A stretch of 64,000 bases of DNA, from positions 434,001 to 498,000 of the forward strand of contig CANTFL010000090.1 in NCBI GenBank assembly GCA_947650285.1, written 5' to 3'. The notes under the pieces were generated by a model. It was not told the DNA's origin. It did no database searches and saw only the letters and a list, made by a program, of their open reading frames with translations. Position 1 is the first letter of the stretch. Each line of letters begins with the position of its first letter. Positions 43,767 to 55,432 of this stretch are shown here, one piece after another. A program made the translations under genes and the position numbers. Source of the DNA: Hyaloperonospora brassicae (taxonomy: Eukaryota; Oomycota; Peronosporomycetes; Peronosporales; Peronosporaceae).

Positions 43767-44760
43767 ACGGACGATAAAGTTCACAAAACACACTTTCGTC
43801 GGGTTCTCCAACTTATGCGCAATCATAAGTTGTACGCCAATCTCAAGAAGTGTATATTTGTGGCAATCGAAATAACACTTCTTGGGTGCATCGTGGGTAA
43901 ACACGGCGTACTTCCTGATCTCGAAAATATCAAGGCGATCACCGACTGGCCCGTGCAAGTTGATGTTAAGGGGATTCGTAATTTCCTTAGGCTAGCGACG
44001 TACCTGCACAAGTACACGCGCAGCTACGACGAGATGATTGTGCTTCTTTCTTTTTTGCTCAAGGAAGACGTAAATTGGTCATGGAACGCTGACTGTCAGC
44101 GTTCCTTTGAAAGCATCAAGAAAAGCTTGATGCGATCGTCCATCTTGGCGATTGCAGATCAGGACAAACAGTTTCATGTGGTTTGCGGTGCCAGCAATTT
44201 TGCAATCGGCTGTGCGTTGATGCGGTATGACACGGACGGCGCAGATTGTGTTGTCTGCGATCAGTCGCGTTAGCTGAAAATAAATGAACGTAATTATTCA
44301 GTTTAGGAAAAGGAACTGATTGCCATAATATATTTACTCGCTAACTTTCTCGTCTATCTTATAAGGGATATACCGTTCGTTGTATATACGGACTATGCTT
44401 CAATACGCACGACCGTAAACAGTCCACATCTCTCGCAAAGAATGGTGCGGTGTCTGTCTGTCGTTCTTCGCAAAGAAGAACCTGTTAGTGGAGTATAAAC
44501 CAGGACGACTTACCGTCGTCGCTGACGCGCTTTTGCGTCGGCCTGATTTCGAGCCGACTGCGCTGTTTAACAGTGCGTATTTTACGACTATTGCGACACT
44601 ACCAGACAGTGTGCTGTCGTCACCTTTACTCGATGACGTGCGGAAGTCATACGAAGAAAAAAGCGAATCTCACCGATCGACGGATCAACTTGCAGATCCA
44701 TACCGGAAATCCTTGTCGGCCTTGCCGGCTCTATACCGTTCCTCTCTAGATCGGTAAACG
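43767..44760 (+). pseudogene. G2 RNase H pseudogene
   Basis: Frame 43815-44273 mirrors the G1 connection and RNase H domain; the catalytic-type stretch reads V-V-C-G-A-S-N-F, so the Asp seen in G1 is Gly here. Frame 44488-44757 has A-D-A-L-L-R-R-P-D, the RNase H/integrase boundary. The first roughly 200 bases of the region are almost identical to G1, the rest much less so. Confidence 0.78.
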
Positions 44761-45420
44761 ACTCGCAATGGTCTGCTGCACTACACATCAGTTGCCGACA
44801 ATACACCTCGTGTCGTCGCTCCCGATCATGATGATTTGCGTTGACGCATGATGTTTAAATGTCACGACGCGCCATCAGGCGGGCATCGTGGTAGAGAAAA
44901 GTCTTACCTTACATAAGTCGTGAATTATACTAGCCCCGCCGGTATCGGTTTGTACGCAAAAACATTCGTTCTTGCGACTCCTGTCAATGGTCGAAGCCAA
45001 GTTCTTTATATCGTGCACCTTTATAACCTCTGCCGGTCCCGGCAGAGTGTTGGGAGTCCGTTTCCATGGACTTTGTCTTCGGGGAACCCGAAGACACTCA
45101 TAGGAATAATGGTATTCTTGTGTTTGTAGACCGTTTCAGCAACATGGTGCATCTAGCTATGGTTCCCGAGTCAATTACTGCACACGGATATTCGCGTGTC
45201 TTCGTCGACACAGTGTTTCGACTTCACGGGTTTCACCGTGAAACTTTGTCCGACCGTGACCCTCCGTTCACGGCTTACTTTTGGCAAACCGTGTTCCGCA
45301 CATTGGGAACACGGTCGAAGATGTCAACCTCTGATAATCCCGAAAAGGATGTTCAGACGGAAAGTTTAATCCGTGTCCTCAAAAAATACTTCGAGGATAC
45401 GTCCAATCCTTTTTAAGTTG
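44761..45420 (+). pseudogene. G2 integrase core pseudogene
   Basis: The zinc-site region (C-H-D-A-P-S-G-G-H) is readable near 44850-44885. Frame 45066-45416 has M-D-F-V-F-G (first Asp) and S-D-R-D-P-P-F (second Asp). Stops and a frameshift separate the two halves. Confidence 0.78.
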
Positions 45421-46740
45421 GAATGAGTTTCTGCCGATGGTCGAATTTTCCATCACCAACTATGAGCATGCGTCCACGTGGCATACACCGTGTTACGTAA
45501 ATGGCTTAGGCCCCCAACGTACCCCCGCCCTGATACAGAGCGACTCTTGGTTAAGAAGGGAATCGCTCGAGCAAAACACGATATGGCTCTTGCTCATCTC
45601 GTCCCACCACTGACGCCGATATGTTTGACGCCGAAATCGATTACATCGACATCGACGAAGTTGCCCTTAGCACTATCATTGACGCTATTCTACGTCAGAC
45701 AATGATGAAGATGCTGCAAAATATTTAGCATTGTCAATGATTCTACCCGTGAGAAAGTCGACATTTTCATTCAAAAAGAAAAATCTCTTAGAAGTGCGCA
45801 CGAAGCGCACTGAAAGACACGTTGCCAAGTCAGCAGAGAACTTTCTGTTGAATCGAAAAGAGGTAGTCCGTTTCGTTTAGAACTCTATTGCTAACGCGGT
45901 GGACATCCATGAATGGAACGCAGACAAGAATGGAAGAACAAATGCTTTTTACTTTAATTGAACAACTTAGTACTACTGTCTACGGTAAACATACCTGGAC
46001 ATGCAGCCGTTAATATTGGCAGTAGTAAACTTCTACCGAAATACATTAGTCCATTTCTTGCATTTCACCGCAAAGACAATGCATCCACGATTGCGTTGCC
46101 TCGTATAATGCGCACGCATCCTACGTTATATGTTGTTCTTCTCCGCTCGTACTATCAGTACGAAGTCTCTTGCAAAAACGGAGACAGCCGACACGCTTAA
46201 AATACCCAACAGATTCTTTTTATCACGAAACGAACTCTCAAGTTGGTCCTTCACCAATGTTATCTCGCGACGAGATGCATCCAGCTCATCTCGCAAGTGA
46301 CGAATCTCGAGTTCATTATCAAGTTTATCGAACGCGTATTCCTATCTGTATTTCTTTCAATCGGTACGGAGACCTCGCACAATCCTCAGCCAGTCAAGCC
46401 GACGACAGTATTTGTGCTACACGTCCTCGCTCAATTCGGTCAGGTATAGTTAGTGGATATTGACGATCTCCGCCAGGCCCGGCTGCTGAGCCGGACATCG
46501 TCTTTCCATCACGACTGGAACCACTGATAAACCTCACGGTAGTCGACGCTTTCACGAGGGGCGTATTTCGAGCCACTGCGTGAAGAACGGGGAGCAGAAA
46601 ATTTACCTTGACCTCTGTCGAAGTTATCCACCTTTGTATGTCAGCTGGGTGCCTCGGTCCCAGCTGAAGGTTGATACGGAGGGTCTCTTCTGCCAGTATG
46701 ACGAGACTTATACGATCGATACGAGGGCTCATCGGTAAAC
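45421..46740 (+). pseudogene. G2 integrase C-terminus and chromodomain
   Basis: Frame 45958-46200 contains L-L-P-K-Y-I-S-P-F (a mutated G-P-F) and M-R-T-H-P-T. A chromodomain follows at about 46561-46738, with K-I-Y-L-D-L-C-R-S-Y-P-P and S-W-V-P-R-S-Q-L. The reading frame changes between them. This region lies opposite the antisense frame. Confidence 0.72.
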
Positions 46741-47509
46741 ACGCGTCTTTGGCGCTTGCGTAGACAGATTGCAAGTTTGCAATGGCGGCACGAATCATAG
46801 ATGAGATGTGTGCCCTTTTCCAGGACGTACTCAGAGAAAAAACTTCCCTTCTAGCGTGCTGCGAGTTATCGACACAACTCGCATAGTAATCACCCCAGAT
46901 GAGGCAAAAAATGCCTGCCTCACGTGAAAATTGATGCAACAGATACCTTGCATCGGTTGGTATTCGTTTCGCGAACTTGATGCGCACTGCTTAATTGTTT
47001 TGGAATCACACCTCACGTCCAAAATTCTTGACGTTCTGGACGAGTGCTTTCCACGCCGCCAAAAGCGAGGCGTTGTCACGATTTTGGTTAGCATTGCATC
47101 ATCGATTTTTTAGAAAAGTCTCGAGATGGAAGTCTTTTGCACCGCGAAAGTTGCTCGCGCTAGAGGTCAAGCCATGAAGCACGGTCGCATCAAATAATGG
47201 ACTTCGATGGAGTTGGCTTATTTCGTTAGACGATCTATTGATGAGATGTTCGGGCTAACGACAAGGTTTCAGCTCATCACGATTTAACGTGTTACTACCG
47301 TTGGTACCTCGTGCTTCAGTTTGATGACGGCTCACGCTATCGTCAACGCGCTTGTGCGAATACGCACGAGATGATCGTGGTGATGAAAAATCGTACCCAT
47401 CACCGTAATAATCATCACTGCCGAACAAACTTGACGCAAGGCGCAAGTCGCGTGTCCGTAAATTCGGCAGTTCATTAGTTGAAGGAAGAGGCACCGCAGA
47501 TTGTTGCAA
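46200..47509 (-). CDS. G2 antisense accessory frame (aORF), degenerate
   Basis: Counterpart of the G1 antisense frame. Frame 47255-47509 has F-G-S-D-D-x-x-G-D-G-Y-D-F-S-S-P-R-S. Frame 46394-46987 (197 codons) continues with the middle of the protein, and minus-strand codons at about 46240-46300 give L-R-D-E-L-D-A-S-R-R-E and K-N-L-L-G, matching the G1 coiled-coil end. Lesions differ from those in G1, while the protein sequence stays similar. No known domain; function unknown. Its 3' half lies opposite the sense chromodomain. Confidence 0.58.
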
Positions 47510-47847
47510 TGTCTATCGAGACTTTCCCGAGTCAGACACATCTTACTCGCCAGCGTAGATGACCCTTTACTTCGATTCTCCATGTGCACGAGGTGTAATA
47601 CCACATGCGCCTGCAGCAACAGGTGATGCAGGAAGAGAATAAGCAGCAGACGACGAATCGTCTGTCATAAAGGCTGGCGCGGAAACAGGCTATGTCTCCT
47701 TTGAGTCTTCCCGCAGACATGATAAATATGCGAGATAAAGTCAGGTATGAATGGATCTGACCAGACAAGTGCCCTCCGTCTCAATGGTGACCAACAGTTG
47801 CTCACCAAGTTTCGATATTCACACGGTAATTATTATAAAGGGGGCGA

Positions 47848-48287
47848 CGTAACGGGGTACCCTATTGCATGAAATTGTCATTAAGAATAAAATGGCAATA
47901 AAAAATATTTCGTTGACTATTTTTTTAACAATATCACGAAGCACAATGAAATTGTTGAAATGACCGATGGTCTAATCATTGATTAATATTGTGACTAGAT
48001 CAACCCACTAATTGCTGCTAGAAGCGCACAATGGGTGGTTAGAAGACGTCATCATATATATAGTTATAATATTTTAATTCAGTCAGGACAAACGAAAATC
48101 AAGAGTTATAGACCTTAATTTACAACAAAAAACAAATTTTCTTCTAGCACGACTAGATTCTTTACCTTAGTCGTTACCTTCCTCTGTATTAGTGTTATAC
48201 ATAGCTGGGCACTGGTATTCACTGTTGTCAATGGAAGGTTAGCTTCGTACTAGTAGTCCAGTACGTAGTCGTCGGTGCCCCGTTTAA
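47848..48287 (+). repeat. G2 3' LTR
   Basis: 440 bp, matching the 5' LTR. Its first base is C instead of T (CGTAACGGGG) and its end is GTTTAA rather than GTTACA, so both termini have mutated since insertion. AAAGGGGGCGA (47837-47847) just before it is the polypurine tract. Confidence 0.9.
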
Positions 48288-48399
48288 TAGAGCGTTAAGT
48301 CTTCCTCTGACTTAAAAGGACTGTGTAGGTCCGCTACACTTGGCAACACATGCTGGTCTATATACGTTTGAAGTATAACAACTGATCCTCTGTGGGTAT

Positions 48400-49370
48400 G
48401 GAACAATTTACACCCCTTTTTGAGTCCCAAATAGTCGCGCTTGATAAGCTGACCGCCGCCGTGAGACCATAATTTATGGAGTTTCTAGATGCACAAGGTC
48501 CCGACGTGCTCAAGGCGCGTGTCGAGACCTTCATGAAGTATGAAACGTCCCTGGTAGATCAGGTCCATACCCGGGTAGCGTCTTTCATGTCGACACGCTA
48601 CGTGGCAATAACAGATGAAGAGGCTAGGCCTCGCCCACATAGTGTGGAATTAAAATATTCATCCGAGAAGGAGGGGGAAATAAAACCCTCTGGATCCGTG
48701 AGATTGAGATGGCCATGAGATCTGGCGTAATCTTACTGGATTATATTGGGTCTCGATGGCTATCTCCAAGCTCGATGGGAGAGAAAGAGAGTGGGCTCTG
48801 ACGTGTGAACGTCGATTGACTTAGCGTTTCCCACATGGTATCCGCTCACGTTAGACTTTTTGCGAGTTTTCTCGGCGCTTAAACAAGTTTATCGCAAGCG
48901 CTCACACTTCTTGTCTACCCGTCAGAGTAAGTCTGATCTAACGGACTATGTCAAAGAGTTGAAAACTCTGATGGCTAATATGCAGTCTAACACTCTCCCC
49001 AGGACAGTCTGTGTGACTGTTTTAATGAAAGGTCTTCGCACTAGCGTGGCCAGAACAGAGGTTTTTTGGGTCCATCCATCTAAGTTTGAAGAGGTTGTGA
49101 GCATCACTCGCAATGATCAGCCCAACTTTGAGTCAGCCAGATTTGGTTGGAATGGATACGGCTCACTTTGAGAGGGCAACCTCAGCGAACACTTTGGCTT
49201 ACTGCAAGCCTGAACCGATGGATCTCAGCAATGCTAAAGATGAAGATGAAGCTGAGCTTCAATTTGAGGAGCAACAGAATGAAATGAGACGCTTTTATAC
49301 GGGCAAAAGTACTTAACACTTGCGTCCCACTTGTTATTTGCGCAATTAGCGCCATACTAATATGTGCCAA
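48400..49370 (+). pseudogene. gag fragment of a further LTR element
   Basis: Frames 48476-48718, 48860-49171 and 49113-49316 read as a retrotransposon gag (Y-V-K-E-L-K-T-L-M-A-N-M-Q, then L-M-K-G-L-R-T and A-R-F-G-W-N-G-Y). It ends with P-M-D-L-S-N-A and a damaged zinc knuckle (R-R-F-Y-T-G-K-S-T, in which the expected cysteines are absent). The frame changes at least twice. It is not the gag of G1-G3. No pol follows; at 49670 the truncated RT-less copy begins. Confidence 0.62.
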
Positions 49371-49669
49371 AATCCCGGACTTAACCAGAAATCTGGTATG
49401 GCATGGGGAAACGTCGATTTCCAGTTGGCGCGGGGTACCTTACTGAGGTAGAATAGGGTCTGTTACTTATCTACGAGGTACAGTGAAATAGGGATTGTCC
49501 CCACAGAGCTCTGTGACATCCAGCACCGAGCGTGGATACAAGCCTGGCTTTTAGTCTCCGAGGCTAAAGTTAAAGGCTTTTAGAAGCGTCGATCGATATC
49601 AATCGATTTCAGAATATCATGCACTTATGCTCGACGTCGTTCCCCTAACGGAAGTCAACGATACGCTGA

Positions 49670-51532
49670 TGTGGCGAAGTCGATCTCACAAAATTACTTT
49701 AGTGAATGTCGATCTTCCACTTGCCCAGAGTTGCCGGCTCACGTAGGGGGTACTCCGATCCGTGCCTTGCTTTATAACCTTGTACTCACCTTGTGTACCC
49801 GTCGGTTGGGCTGTGTTGAGCTCTTCGTAATGGCCTTGGGAGGTGTCGATCTAGCTGAGGGTTTGGGGTTGAGCGCTCGCTTCCGGTGCGGAAATCTTCG
49901 CACCACGAACGGGGTTCTGCGATCTTGATCTTGAGCCGCGGTGATCTCTATTTGGAGATGTCGCGATCTCGATCTTGAATCACACCGATCCCGATTTGTC
50001 TTTGGGATCGGGGTCTTTGCTGTGCGGAAATCTTCACTCAGCAAATAATAGTCTTGCGTCGATCTTGCGTTGGGATCGGTCCGATCTGGTCTCGGGATCG
50101 GCCGATCTTGCCGGAAGTGCGCAATATGGACAGATCGGTTCTTGATTTCGCCAAAATGAAACACGCCGATATGTCCAGTAGATTGCTTCGATCTCGCTCG
50201 GTCTTGTCTTGAACTCCTTGTCCAGATCTTCTGGCCACTTGAGCCGTCTCGCGATCTTGTGTCCAAAACCCTTTTTCTTTTCCTTTGCTGTGTGGCTGCT
50301 ACCCTAGCAGTTGAGTTGAGTGTGAGTACTTGATCGATCCGGGCCAGATATCCCGAGATCGCTCTTCTCGATCTTGGCCAACAATCCAAGATCGGTTTTC
50401 TGTGTCCCTGTAACACGCGTGCCTTGACCCGCCGGGGAAGCCAAATCAATCTTGCCCGGAGAAGAGGGGAGGTTAACGTGCGTCGTGAGCAGAAGAAGTA
50501 GAGTTCAAGTCTATTTATTAACCAACCAAATTAATATCCAACCTATCCTTAATCATATTCCCAACTATAGGTCACTCTCCAAGTCGATATCACCTTTAAC
50601 CTTGACCGCCCCCTTGAAAACGTGTCGAAATTTCGTGACCTGTACTCCAAAGATAGCGCCAATACTCCCGATATCGTACCTAGACACCAAAAAGGACCAA
50701 ATTCCAAATATGGTACCAAATACCCAATTTTGGTACCGAAAAGTCCAAAATAGTATCCAAATGCCGAATGTGTCAAAATCCATTTTGCGACGTCAATTCG
50801 ACCGGCTTCCACTGGCTCTTTCGGTCTGAACTTTTGCGACATCACTCATGGATCTCCAACAAGCATGTACATCATCATACAATAGCTCCATCATCGATAT
50901 ATCCATAACCAGCAGGGAACATGACCGATCTGATGTCCAATTCGAGATCGTTGAGGATCGACACAGTGCGATCCGGCCCTATATGTTCTTCCGTTCGTTG
51001 TACATGGTCCGATACCATCCTCAAGGGTTTATCCGCACAATGGGACCATCCACAGTTCTCAAAACGGTCCCACGGACTCCCACAAACATCCCCACTTCCA
51101 GATCGGTCCATAATTAACCTAAATCAGTACTCCCATTGGAGATCAGTGATGTGTATCTTCGATCACCTGGATGCTGCAACTTTGTCACAGAGTCACGTCG
51201 CATCGCTTGGTCTCAGAAGTACATTTCTCAGTTCAGATCGGTCTTCTGGTTCAATCTAGTCCCTCGTCCCAGATTGCACCGTGGAAATCATCGATGTCTG
51301 CGACTCGTCCCAGATTGTTCCAAGAAAATCACCCCTTTCTGCGCATCGTCTCAGACCGTTCCACGTCCATCCTTCGGCCGACCGTTGGATTGGTCCGTCG
51401 ATCTCCGTGGGATCACCTTCCGTCTCTCATCGGATCGCCAGATCACTTGGTGCCATTTTTCACCAGTACGTGGCGCCTCAATTAGATGGCCACCGATCCA
51501 TATCATAAAATTTAATTAATGACTTAGCCACA
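49670..51532 (-). repeat. 3' LTR (copy C)
   Basis: 1,863 bp, TGTGG...CCACA. Bases from about 50640 on match copy A almost exactly. The middle (about 49950-50640) differs more and contains an extra GATC-rich segment near 50325-50400. The first 250 bases equal copy B. Confidence 0.87.
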
Positions 51533-52082
51533 ACCGCCCCCTGTACTGAAGTCTGTTTGGGCAGCAAGAGGCTTCAGTCCAGTAACTCATCAGCTTCGTT
51601 CCAAGCACTCAAGTTCATCCCATGACCTCCCCGACGCGTCTCCCCACTTCGCCAATACCCTCGGAGTGTTCTACCGCACTTTTGTCGCCGGATCGCGCTC
51701 TGTCACCTAGATCGCCATTCGTTTGAACAAGATCGTTAGATCATTCTGCTTTACTTGGATCGCCGGTCTTAGTAGAATTCGAAAACGATAGTACATCAGA
51801 TTTCATTATCATCTTTCGTCACATCTTTTATCGTTCAATCACCATGCCAAATCAATCTCGCTCTCCATCAACTAGTTGGTAATTCAGTTCCATACTCATA
51901 TACGAACAGCCCATTCCTCTGGCATGTACTACCTCCAAGTACACCCTTCAAACCCATTCCACCAGCATATGCTACCTCCTAGCACACCCGTCCACCGATA
52001 TCCTCCGCCACATACAGCCTCCCGGCATGTGCTTTCGCCGCCTTACAGCCATATGCAACCTCCTTGTATACTTCAACCAAAC

Positions 52083-52730
52083 CTAACCTCCAGATCGGTG
52101 TTCGAACTTTGATGCAACTTCTTCTAATTGCCTCACCTTGAATAGACTCCGGATTGCTTGACCACGGTCACATTTCTGCGACATATCCACGCAATTTACA
52201 TCTGCTTCGTCTATCCATGTCGGATCGCTAGAGCCTTTCCAACACTTCCCGACCGGACAGTGTACTCGTCCAACCCGTGGTTTTCGGCCAGATCGCTCAT
52301 CTTCTGTTCTTTTTACTTCGAACGTATCATCCTCTCGACATCCTTCCCAGCTATCGTCCGGCCACAATACCTTATCAAAACCCGCTCGATCAATCTTGTA
52401 TACCGTCAAACAGATGATTGGCCGATCCTGAAACATCTTGACCTGCTTCAACTTCGAAACATGAACCATCGAGAACAACCTGTATGGTTTACCATCAATA
52501 TCCAGTCGTACGATATGATCTCTACATTTGACGGCCTCATGAAACGGTCCGTGCCACGTATGGGCTAAACTTGGTGCATATTCCTCCTTGAACCGATAGA
52601 GATAAAGCCGCAACTCTTCTTCACGACTTATGTGCAGTGGATTACGATCCGCATTATAGCGGTCGATCCCCATCGTATCAGTCTCTGCGGTCATCAAGGT
52701 GGACTGTCCATGCTCTTCAATGTATCCCAT
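52083..52730 (-). CDS. Integrase C-terminus and chromodomain, copy C
   Basis: 215 codons, nearly identical to 30235-30882 (only two codon changes seen). It has the same W-H-G-P-F module and chromodomain-like end. It has lost its gag partner and its 5' LTR, so it is unlikely to be expressed from its own promoter. Conservation between copies points to recent amplification. Confidence 0.7.
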   Translation of the reverse strand: MGYIEEHGQSTLMTAETDTMGIDRYNADRNPLHISREEELRLYLYRFKEEYAPSLAHTWHGPFHEAVKCRDHIVRLDIDGKPYRLFSMVHVSKLKQVKMFQDRPIICLTVYKIDRAGFDKVLWPDDSWEGCREDDTFEVKRTEDERSGRKPRVGRVHCPVGKCWKGSSDPTWIDEADVNCVDMSQKCDRGQAIRSLFKVRQLEEVASKFEHRSGG

Positions 52731-53051
52731 ATCGGTCTCTTTTTTATGATGGTGACTGAATTCTTTTCTGTCAGGAATTTAATGACCAGAATTTCCGCAC
52801 GTGATCGACTTTGCCCCCCTCCGCGATCTTTAAGTTATCAAATCGGTTGGGTTTCACAGCGTCACAGCTCATAGCCTTGGTGGCATTTATCACAGCAGGA
52901 GACAGCATATCACCAATCAATCCAGGTAAGTTATTGTAAGTCCCTGGTATAGCTGCGTCTCCAAGCTGTCGATTGTCTCGTCCTTGTAACACACCATCAC
53001 GAGTCGACATCTCGCCTGACTGACGTCTGGACTCTCCATGCACCGGTTCAC

Positions 53052-53397
53052 AGAATAAGAAAAATCTGTTTAAGGAAAAAGTCGAATGTTATTCAGGATA
53101 ACTTTTTACTTATAAACCTAATTTGTCTTGATATATATAAATTATACTACAATATACTATGTGAACTGCTTGTTCATCACCCATTGCGCGCGTCTAGCTT
53201 CTATTGATTATTACATAGTTTGATGTAGCGTTTCCATTACTCAAGAAGTGGATCAACAAAGAGTATAATCCTCGAGGTTTATATCCCTTTAACATTAATT
53301 CATTTCGAGTGATGTTGATTAAATGATAATCGAATTGAATAATATTCAAAACTTTGTACAGTAAAATATATATCTGAAACGGGCTGACCCCATTACA
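53052..53397 (-). repeat. G3 3' LTR, broken
   Basis: Contains the family core CACCCATTGCGCGCGTCTAG (about 53178) and ends with the inverted terminus (ACGGGCTGACCCCATTACAT, 53379-53398), followed by a CCACCCTC polypurine-complement tract. About 125 bp of the outer side are missing, where copy C abuts. Confidence 0.75.
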
Positions 53398-53463
53398 TAA
53401 CCACCCTCAAGCATCATTCGCTGTTGTAAGTGATTAAAGTGATTGGTAAAAGATTGACCACCG

Positions 53464-55432
53464 ATGGGTCTCTCTGTGGTAAAGGGCCCATTTGTTGGAT
53501 CTGACGAAACGCATTCCAAATGTAGCGCAGGACAAGTTCATCTATGCGCTGCACGAACAAGGCCGTATCTGGAACATCTGCACAAATGCTTGCAGCCGGC
53601 GAACAAGCAAACCAAGACTCGTTTGCAGAATTTACTTCGCCTGTTGCTGCTTGCAAGAATCCTGCAACACCCAATGCTGCAAGCGCACGTGTTTGAACAC
53701 GTGGAGCATATTCATTTGCAGCTTCACTGAGAATGGTTGTCTCATGGACGTCGACTCAGACAAAGAGGTCGTCGATTCGGTCGAGTCGGGCTTCCCGTCC
53801 AACTCGATGTCGTTCGAAAAGAAGGTCGTAAGGATGTGGGTTCAGACACGATGACTGCTAAACCTCGTGGCTATCTCGATAGGATTTTGCGCCACGAAGT
53901 ATTCAACCCTTTCGACGAGTCCGAGAACTCGTCGCGGGGATCGGACTGATCGCGCTCGCATTCATATGATGCGAGTGAGAAATATGAGAAAATTTGTCTT
54001 TGATACGATATCAGTGACTGTCGTTGGAGTCATTGTGGTCGTACATACCCCAATGAAAGCGGCGATCGAAGTGCCAATACTTATTTCGGCACTACGCAAG
54101 AGGGGCAAAATTTCAACAAGTTAGATTTTTCCTGAAAATTTTCAATGGATGCGTTTTTAGTACAGTCTAAGGCAGTGGTATGGTTATACTGATGAGAGTT
54201 ATCGGATCCCATTTTTTGATTTGTCAAGACTCAATAATTTTAAATGTCAGTGCGAGTAGTCATTGCAATAAACATGAGTATTACTACGATATATTGTTCA
54301 GACATCGATAGTATCACGGCATCTGCAACTGAGACGAATATTTCGTCGTTGCAGACGTGGAACGCATACATCGGCAACATTGAAAATGTTGATTGTAAGG
54401 CTTGGCTGAAGAAGCTTTTTGCAGCTCGCAATAGATTAAAACAGATCCCATATCCAATGCTTACTTTATATTGCACAGATTGTTCCTAGAAGCAGGTTTG
54501 CCTTGCCTGTCGCGGTAAGAGAAGTATCAGAGTTGTGTTTACAACTCTGTGTGATCCCCTAAGTAGGCCTTCCTTCCAATAAGACCTATTGGAGGGCGTG
54601 CATCTAGTTCAAGATGCACAAAACATTTGAGACCTTGCATTTTTATAACGAACGCGCCGAGCATTCGTTTAAAGATGGCCCTCCATCACTAAAGGGTGCA
54701 TCACGACGTACCGCCCGACGAGATCGGGACCTCATCTGTTTTACGAGGGTCGATACCCCCGACATGAACGAGGAAAATTTTCCTTGATACTAAATCGATA
54801 GATTGGTTCCAGGCCACTCCACCAGGAAGCGTTAAGCACCGAGCAAGTCCATCAAAAGATGTAGACGAGGAGTAAAATCTGCTTTAAGTCGTTTGACTCA
54901 CTGTCTCGACCAACTTAAGATGGATCACGGAACCGCCAAATTGCACGAGGATTGAATGCACGAGAGTGATAGATGTTACGCTCTAACTGATCATGTGCGG
55001 AAGCACCGCAAGGATTGTGAGGTTGATCGTGTAAATGACCAAGCCGATTACGCCTTCGTACGGCTCCAGGTCTAGCGGGATGTCCTTTTCATCGTTGACG
55101 ATCTAGCGATAGATCGGAAGAAGTTATCGTAGTTGAGTTCGAAAAAAAATCTTAATCCGCGACGTATTTAGCGACTGGAGCGCGAGCGCAAGAATCCGAT
55201 GGAGATTCTTCTACGTAATGGCTCTCTTCATAGGAGAGATCTCGTTTTGACAGTACGGGCGGAGAGGCCTCACGTAAATTGTAGAATGCGTACGCATTTT
55301 AAGCGGCAGCTATATAGTGTATGCGTTGACTTGTGGGCACAGCACACGAATGATGACGATGTACTTAGGCAGTCGCTTCATGCTGCCCACATTATTCACT
55401 ACGTGTCTTGGGAAATTTACTGTAGAACATAG
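53464..55432 (+). pseudogene. G3 antisense-frame remnants
   Basis: On the strand opposite G3 gag-pol, short pieces correspond to the G1/G2 antisense frame. There is a Gln/Ala-rich N-terminal part near 53580-53735, a segment near 54400-54540 with R-L-K-Q-I-P aligning to K-F-A-K-R-I-P of G2, and codons near 55240-55290 (L-V-L-T-V-R-A-E) aligning to the C-terminal side in G1. Stops are frequent. Similarity is low and the alignment is by eye. Confidence 0.35.

Larger units (their letters stand above)
39303..48287 (+). mobile_element. Gypsy G2: Ty3/Gypsy chromodomain retrotransposon with nested insertion
   Basis: 8,985 bp on the plus strand, with LTRs at 39303-39743 and 47848-48287 and perfect 5-bp duplications TAGAG at 39298-39302 and 48288-48292. 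Internal order is gag, protease, RT (split by a 1.24-kb insertion), RNase H, integrase and chromodomain, with a frame on the opposite strand near the 3' end. It is the same family as G1. Genes are broken by many stops, although the protease active site and the YFDD box survive. Confidence 0.93.
49670..53051 (-). mobile_element. Truncated copy C of the RT-less LTR element
   Basis: Consists of one LTR (49670-51532) and the adjoining internal sequence up to about 53045-53051, matching 29685-31197 of the complete element at an offset of 21,848 with few differences. The 5' part (gag, PBS, 5' LTR) is absent. At 53052 the sequence switches into a Gypsy LTR. It carries the chromodomain frame at 52083-52730 and the preceding frame at 52771-53043. 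Confidence 0.85.
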
